Source of the DNA: Deltaproteobacteria bacterium
GTDB taxonomy: Bacteria > Desulfobacterota > Desulfobacteria > Desulfobacterales > SURF-15
Length of the DNA: 8,482 bases
Reading direction: 5' to 3'
NCBI GenBank assembly: GCA_024644775.1
Contig: JAHEHB010000230.1
Location: 1-8,482, forward strand
Shown here: piece by piece, positions 5,062 through 8,482 of the stretch
Layout: each line of letters starts with the position of its first letter
Position numbering within the stretch: position 1 is the first letter of the stretch
Position numbers and translations under genes: made by a program
The notes under the pieces: model-generated
Told to the model about the DNA's origin: nothing
Database searches by the model: none
Seen by the model: only the letters and a program-made list of their open reading frames with translations

Positions 5062-6048
5062 TTGCGCCGACGTTATTTGATGCTTTTTTTATCCGCCATC
5101 ATCGCCATAAGCGGCTGTGCTGTTCCTAAAATCAAATTGTTCTCGGACGATACGGAACCTCTTCGCGAATTTACGCTGCAGGGCAAGAAAAAAGGTAAAG
5201 TATTGCTCATTTCGGTAAAGGGTATCATCTCAGACGAACCGCAACGAAGTTTTCTTCGCCCCAAGCCGAGTATGGTCCAGGAAATTGTCTCACAACTGCA
5301 GTTGGCTGAAAAAGACAAAGATATACTGGCTGTAATTCTTAAAATCGATTCTCCCGGTGGTTCCACCACGGCCAGCGATATTTTGTATCATGAAATCAAG
5401 GCGTTTAAAGAACGGAAAAAGGTAAAGATCGTCGCTGTAATGATGAACCTTGCCGCATCCGGCGGATACTATGTTTCACTTCCAGCCGATCATATCATCG
5501 CCCATCCCACGACCGTCACAGGATCCATCGGTGTAATTTTTATTCGTCCCAAGATTGTGAGTCTAATGGAAAAGGTGGGACTGGCTGTTGAAGTAGACAA
5601 ATCAGGGAAGAATAAGGACATGGGGTCCCTTTTCCGGGAAGCTACGGATGCGGAGAAACGGATATTCCGCGAAATCGTCGAAGATCTGGGCGATCGGTTT
5701 GTAAATCTTGTTATAGAAAACCGGAAATTAAGTCCGGAGGCTGTTGATAAAATTACATCTGCCCGGGTGTATCTCGCTAACGATGCCCTCGATTTGAACC
5801 TCATAGACGAGATCGGCTATTTAAGCGATGGCATAAAAAAGGCAAAGGGCCTATCCGACCTCCCGGAGGATGCAAAAGTTATTGTTTATCGTCGAACCAA
5901 ATATCCGGATGACAATCTGTACAACACCAGCACATACTTTCAGGGCATCCAGAAAATGCCTCTCATCGACCTAAACGTTCCAGATGCTTTAACGCATCTT
6001 CGCGCCGGCTTTTATTACCTTTGGGCACCCTTTGGGGGTACCGAATGA
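5062..6048 (+). CDS. sppA: Signal peptide peptidase SppA-type S49 serine protease, predicted lipoprotein
   Basis: This 328-residue single-domain SppA is a Ser-Lys protease that degrades signal peptide remnants and membrane-associated peptides. The catalytic Ser is S133 in NLAASGGYYVSLPAD and the Lys is K185 in NKDMGS. Their 52-residue separation equals that of the known S147/K199 pair of Bacillus SppA. SPGGSTTASD (97-106) and TVTGSIGVIFIRPK are the other S49 hallmarks. The N-terminus is MRRRYLMLFLSAIIAISGC. The ISGC lipobox makes C19 the likely lipidated residue, and Ala at +2 does not signal inner-membrane retention, so the enzyme may be lipid-anchored rather than held by the usual transmembrane helix. 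The start is TTG at 5062 because AGGAAGGA (5045-5052) lies nine bases before it and it supplies the arginine n-region. ATG at 5080 would lose that region. Confidence 0.9.
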   Translation: MRRRYLMLFLSAIIAISGCAVPKIKLFSDDTEPLREFTLQGKKKGKVLLISVKGIISDEPQRSFLRPKPSMVQEIVSQLQLAEKDKDILAVILKIDSPGGSTTASDILYHEIKAFKERKKVKIVAVMMNLAASGGYYVSLPADHIIAHPTTVTGSIGVIFIRPKIVSLMEKVGLAVEVDKSGKNKDMGSLFREATDAEKRIFREIVEDLGDRFVNLVIENRKLSPEAVDKITSARVYLANDALDLNLIDEIGYLSDGIKKAKGLSDLPEDAKVIVYRRTKYPDDNLYNTSTYFQGIQKMPLIDLNVPDALTHLRAGFYYLWAPFGGTE

Positions 6049-6052
6049 ACGA

Positions 6053-6136
6053 CTCCACGGCAAGCCACGGGGTATCAATCAGAAATTATCTTAGCTCCCC
6101 AAGGGGCGGGGAATTAGACCCTTGCCTGCCACAGGC
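6053..6136. repeat. Three consecutive GC-rich hairpins, REP/BIME-like intergenic element
   Basis: Between the converging SppA and protease genes lie three inverted repeats. The first (6053-6072, CTCC.CGGC then GCC..GGGG) is imperfect around an AA centre. The second is TCCCC (6096-6100) with GGGGA (6108-6112). The third is GCCTG (6124-6128) with CAGGC (6132-6136) around CCA. The GC-rich blocks stand out from AT-rich surroundings, as is usual for dispersed REP-type elements mobilised by RAYT transposases. Only one copy is in the window, so dispersal is not shown. The hairpins lack a following T-run, so they are not typical Rho-independent terminators, though they may still block transcription from both sides. 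Confidence 0.42.
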
Positions 6137-6207
6137 GGTGGATTAACAGGTATTTTCGATTATTTGAAACCTTTCTTTCCGATACTTTAAAGAGGTAATA
6201 TACACAA

Positions 6208-7650
6208 TCATTTATAAATGCTGTGGAAAAGCGATTCGGCTTTTTTCGGATCGAGTTCCTTTAAAATTTTGTATTCATGTAAGGCAGATTTCCGATCTCC
6301 CAATGCGACATAAGCACCGCCCATATTGTAATGGGCAACCGCATCATCCGGGTTGATGCGAATGGCTTGCTTGAATGCTTCGAGTTCCTCCTTGTGTTTA
6401 CCGGACTTTCCAAACAAAAGCCCCATGTTGTTAAACGCCAGAGCAAATTCCGGATTAATCTTCACAGCTTTCTGGTAGGCAACGACAGCCTCTCGATAGT
6501 TTCCAAGCTTTCCATGAACAACACCGATTTGAAAATAAGAGGATGCGGAGCGAGGGTTTATTCGAATAACCTTATTGTGTGCGTTTATGGCTTTGTCATA
6601 AAGACCTATTTTGCTGTAAGTGAAGCCGAGTTTATCGAACGCAGCGGCTGAGTTTGGGCTGATGCGCACGGCCTCTTTGAAAGCGGTGATCGCTTCCGCA
6701 TGTTTGCCCAGTCTATTATAGTAATTTCCTAAGTAATAATGTAAGGAAGCATCCTTTGTGTGGAAACGGATGGCTTCCTTGTAAGCATTGATTGCCTTAT
6801 CAGGTTGATCGAGTCCCACGTAACACTGACTCAAACCGTACCATGCAGAAATGTCCTTTGGATCTGTCTCTGCTGCGTCTTTATAAAATGTAAGCGCTTT
6901 TTTGTATTCTCCTTTCACAGAAAACTGAAATCCCTTTCTGCAAAGATTTTCTGCCAGTTTTTCCTTTTCGTTGCTGATGCTGTAGGTCCACTCGGCAAGG
7001 GTTTTCCCGGCGGATTCATCTTGAAGCTGAACGACTTTCTCGCCTGATATGGCAAAATTTAGGTTTTGTCCGAGTATCGATTGAAAACTGATCACACCGA
7101 CAACGTTACCCTCCATGTCCACAACAGGGCTTCCGCTGGAACCGGGTGATATCGGGGCGGTGGTCTGGAAAAAATTACCTAAATGCGGTACTTCCCGAAT
7201 GCCTGAAACAATGCCTTCGCTCACCGATTGCTCCAAACCCAAAGGACTGCCCACTACCAGTACCTGTTCGGCGATGGACGGAAGCTTGTCGGTTACATCG
7301 AGCCAATGAATCAACATCTTGGGAAGATCGACTTTAACCTTCAATAGATCTGAATGACGGTCTTGCGCAATAACAAAATCGATAGGATATTTTCCACCAT
7401 CATGGGCGATAATATCTGCAGAAAAGGCACCATTTAGGACATGGTAATTTGTAACAAGATGTCCGTTATCGCTCACGAAAAACCCACTTCCAATACCTGA
7501 AACGGTTTTCTTCATATCGTAAACAACAATTTTAACAACAGCTGGTTGAACCTTTTTAACCAGTTCTGTAAGATCGGCAACTGCATGGGCTGTAGCTGTT
7601 TTCAATAGAATCAGTACGCCTATGAACAGGATCGATAGTGTTTTCGTCAT
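6208..7650 (-). CDS. Exported trypsin-like serine protease with seven TPR repeats
   Basis: This 480-residue protein starts with a signal peptide (MTKTLSILFIGVLILLKTAT, likely cut after A21-H-A23). It has a DegP-like trypsin-fold domain (about 28-205). The catalytic triad is H70 in VTNYHVLNG, D101 in DRHSDLLKV and S172 in ISPGSSGSPVVD; all three residues are present. PDZ domains, usual in the HtrA/DegP family, are absent. Instead, seven tetratricopeptide repeats follow, about 34 residues each (roughly 236-471), with the typical pattern (LG-x-x-Y-x-x-x-G-x-x-x-x-A-x-x-x-x-x-x-x-AI-x-x-x-P). The TPRs presumably bind partner proteins or substrates in the periplasm, or outside the cell. The start has AGGAG (7657-7661) six bases upstream. 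Substrate and signal are unknown. Confidence 0.89.
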   Translation of the reverse strand: MTKTLSILFIGVLILLKTATAHAVADLTELVKKVQPAVVKIVVYDMKKTVSGIGSGFFVSDNGHLVTNYHVLNGAFSADIIAHDGGKYPIDFVIAQDRHSDLLKVKVDLPKMLIHWLDVTDKLPSIAEQVLVVGSPLGLEQSVSEGIVSGIREVPHLGNFFQTTAPISPGSSGSPVVDMEGNVVGVISFQSILGQNLNFAISGEKVVQLQDESAGKTLAEWTYSISNEKEKLAENLCRKGFQFSVKGEYKKALTFYKDAAETDPKDISAWYGLSQCYVGLDQPDKAINAYKEAIRFHTKDASLHYYLGNYYNRLGKHAEAITAFKEAVRISPNSAAAFDKLGFTYSKIGLYDKAINAHNKVIRINPRSASSYFQIGVVHGKLGNYREAVVAYQKAVKINPEFALAFNNMGLLFGKSGKHKEELEAFKQAIRINPDDAVAHYNMGGAYVALGDRKSALHEYKILKELDPKKAESLFHSIYK

Positions 7651-7663
7651 TATTAACTCCTAA

Positions 7664-7678
7664 GAGCGTTTCCCGCTC
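7664..7678 (-). promoter_or_regulatory. Small hairpin just upstream of the protease ribosome binding site
   Basis: GAGCG (7664-7668) and CGCTC (7674-7678) form a five-base stem around a five-base loop on the protease mRNA, ending two bases from its Shine-Dalgarno. It could modestly affect access to the ribosome binding site, but the stem is short and no switch mechanism is visible. Confidence 0.25.
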
Positions 7679-7836
7679 GTTATTTCTTTACCGGTGCTCA
7701 TTATCAAAAAACAATTCATAGAAAAGCACGATGTTAATGTAATCATTCATTTGATCATCACAAGTGAAAGTATAAAAAATGGCTAAGTAACCTACTAAAT
7801 TATTTAAAGAAAAGCCGGTATCTGGCAGATATTCGA

Positions 7837-7865
7837 TTGACATGCTCAATTAAATTAACTACAAA
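7837..7865 (+). promoter_or_regulatory. Predicted promoter of gcvT
   Basis: A perfect TTGACA (7837-7842) is followed after 17 bases by TACAAA (7860-7865, four of six -10 bases), predicting a start near 7872 and a leader of about 70 bases before the gcvT ATG. The rest of the 290-base gap between the protease and gcvT (7651-7940) is AT-rich. I find no clear promoter for the protease in it, and no glycine riboswitch core of either aptamer. Confidence 0.48.
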
Positions 7866-7940
7866 ATACTTTAGCGTCCATCGGGGCGGACCTGATAATG
7901 GAAATCCCCAGACTATTAAATATCAGAAAGGGTTCTATAA

Positions 7941-8482
7941 ATGCGTAACCTCCAAAGGACAATCTTATTTGATCGACATATACAACTCGGTGCTAAAATT
8001 GTGGAATTTGGGGGATGGGAGATGCCGGTGCAATATCGGTCAGGAATTGTTCAGGAGCATCTGGTAACTCGCAGGCAAGCGGGCCTCTTTGATGTGTCCC
8101 ATATGGGTCGGTTTGTGATTCATGGGAAAAACGCTTTGGAATTCCTGCAACACACACTTACGAATAATGCGGCGGCATTGGATGTGGGATGGGGACAATA
8201 TACGATTATTCCAAATGAACGAGGCGGTGCAATTGACGATGCCTATTTGTACCGGTTTTTTGAAGATGAATACTTGTTGGTTGTAAATGCCGCCAATCGA
8301 AAGACAGATCGGGACTATTTGCTATCTGCCGCCAAGGCGTTTGATCAGGTTACAATGGTAGACCAGACCATGGATCTCGCAATGCTGAGTCTTCAGGGGC
8401 CGACATCCAAAGACATACTACAGGGGACGCTTGAATCAGGTCAGCTTCCAGAACCGGTGCGAAATGCGCTGTGCATTTCACA
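7941..8482 (+). CDS. gcvT: Aminomethyltransferase, glycine cleavage system T protein (5' part)
   Basis: The window ends after 180 codons, so the gene is cut. The protein starts MRNLQRTILFDRHIQLGAKI and has the T-protein hallmarks: EFGGWEMPVQY (22-32), RRQAGLFDVSHMG (44-56), NERGGAIDDAYLY (92-104) with D99/D100 in the conserved acidic position used in folate chemistry, VVNAANR (114-120) and SLQGP (150-154). GcvT transfers the aminomethyl carbon from the H-protein lipoyl arm to tetrahydrofolate, giving methylene-tetrahydrofolate and ammonia. The start is supported by AAAGGG (7927-7932), eight bases upstream. gcvH and gcvP genes would be expected further on, outside the window. Conservation of the folate and FGGW motifs favours true GcvT over the related YgfZ or DMGDH-like proteins. 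Confidence 0.9.
   Translation, partial: MRNLQRTILFDRHIQLGAKIVEFGGWEMPVQYRSGIVQEHLVTRRQAGLFDVSHMGRFVIHGKNALEFLQHTLTNNAAALDVGWGQYTIIPNERGGAIDDAYLYRFFEDEYLLVVNAANRKTDRDYLLSAAKAFDQVTMVDQTMDLAMLSLQGPTSKDILQGTLESGQLPEPVRNALCIS

Noticed and set aside
6209..6220. CATTTATAAATG palindrome at the protease stop codon
   Set aside because: It is AT-only apart from the ends, overlaps the final codons, has no T-run and is too unstable to end transcription.
7837..8067. 76-codon frame overlapping the gcvT start
   Set aside because: It runs through the gcvT promoter and 5' coding part in another frame, and the gcvT frame has clear conserved motifs.

Overview
The window is ordinary, densely packed bacterial chromosome with moderate GC and AT-rich intergenic gaps. 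The family mix points to a Deltaproteobacterium (Desulfobacterota), perhaps a Desulfobacterales-like anaerobe. It includes a tandem SagB/ThcOx oxidoreductase, a stand-alone cobalamin methyltransferase activation protein with a cysteine cluster, a lipoprotein SppA, a secreted trypsin-TPR protease and GcvT. This assignment is inferred from gene content, not from a marker gene.

Layout: (1) 1-1755, + strand: a leader with a perfect TATAAT box and a doubtful 33-codon ORF, then a 520-residue two-domain SagB/ThcOx-type flavin oxidoreductase. (2) 1758-2467, - strand: a Phd-type antitoxin and PIN-domain toxin pair coupled by a GTGA overlap. Its promoter contains two GTAGCTAC palindromes exactly 21 bp apart. 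The toxin stop lies 2 bp from the stop of the oxidoreductase. (3) 2646-3596, + strand: a likely operon of a YqeY-family protein and a PaaI-like hotdog thioesterase. (4) 3694-4250, + strand: an ORF6N-domain gene whose conserved N-terminus is in a different frame, consistent with a one-base deletion. (5) 4290-6048, + strand: a MetH-activation-domain protein, then an SppA-type signal peptide peptidase that is predicted to be a lipoprotein. (6) 6053-6136: three consecutive small GC-rich hairpins between converging genes, resembling a REP/BIME-type repeat. (7) 6208-7650, - strand: an exported trypsin-like protease with seven TPRs. (8) 7651-7940: a divergent promoter region. (9) 7941 to the window end, + strand: the 5' part of gcvT.

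The genes do not form one pathway. They are separate short transcription units: one-carbon metabolism (gcvT and perhaps the cobalamin activator), envelope protein quality control (SppA and the trypsin-TPR protease), one toxin-antitoxin module, and accessory genes. I see no CRISPR array, rRNA, tRNA, insertion sequence or clear phage block. I do not find convincing evidence of a new multi-gene system. The items most worth a second look are the cobalamin activator with its terminal Cys cluster, the orphan tandem SagB-like enzyme, the frameshifted ORF6N gene and the operator architecture of the toxin-antitoxin promoter.
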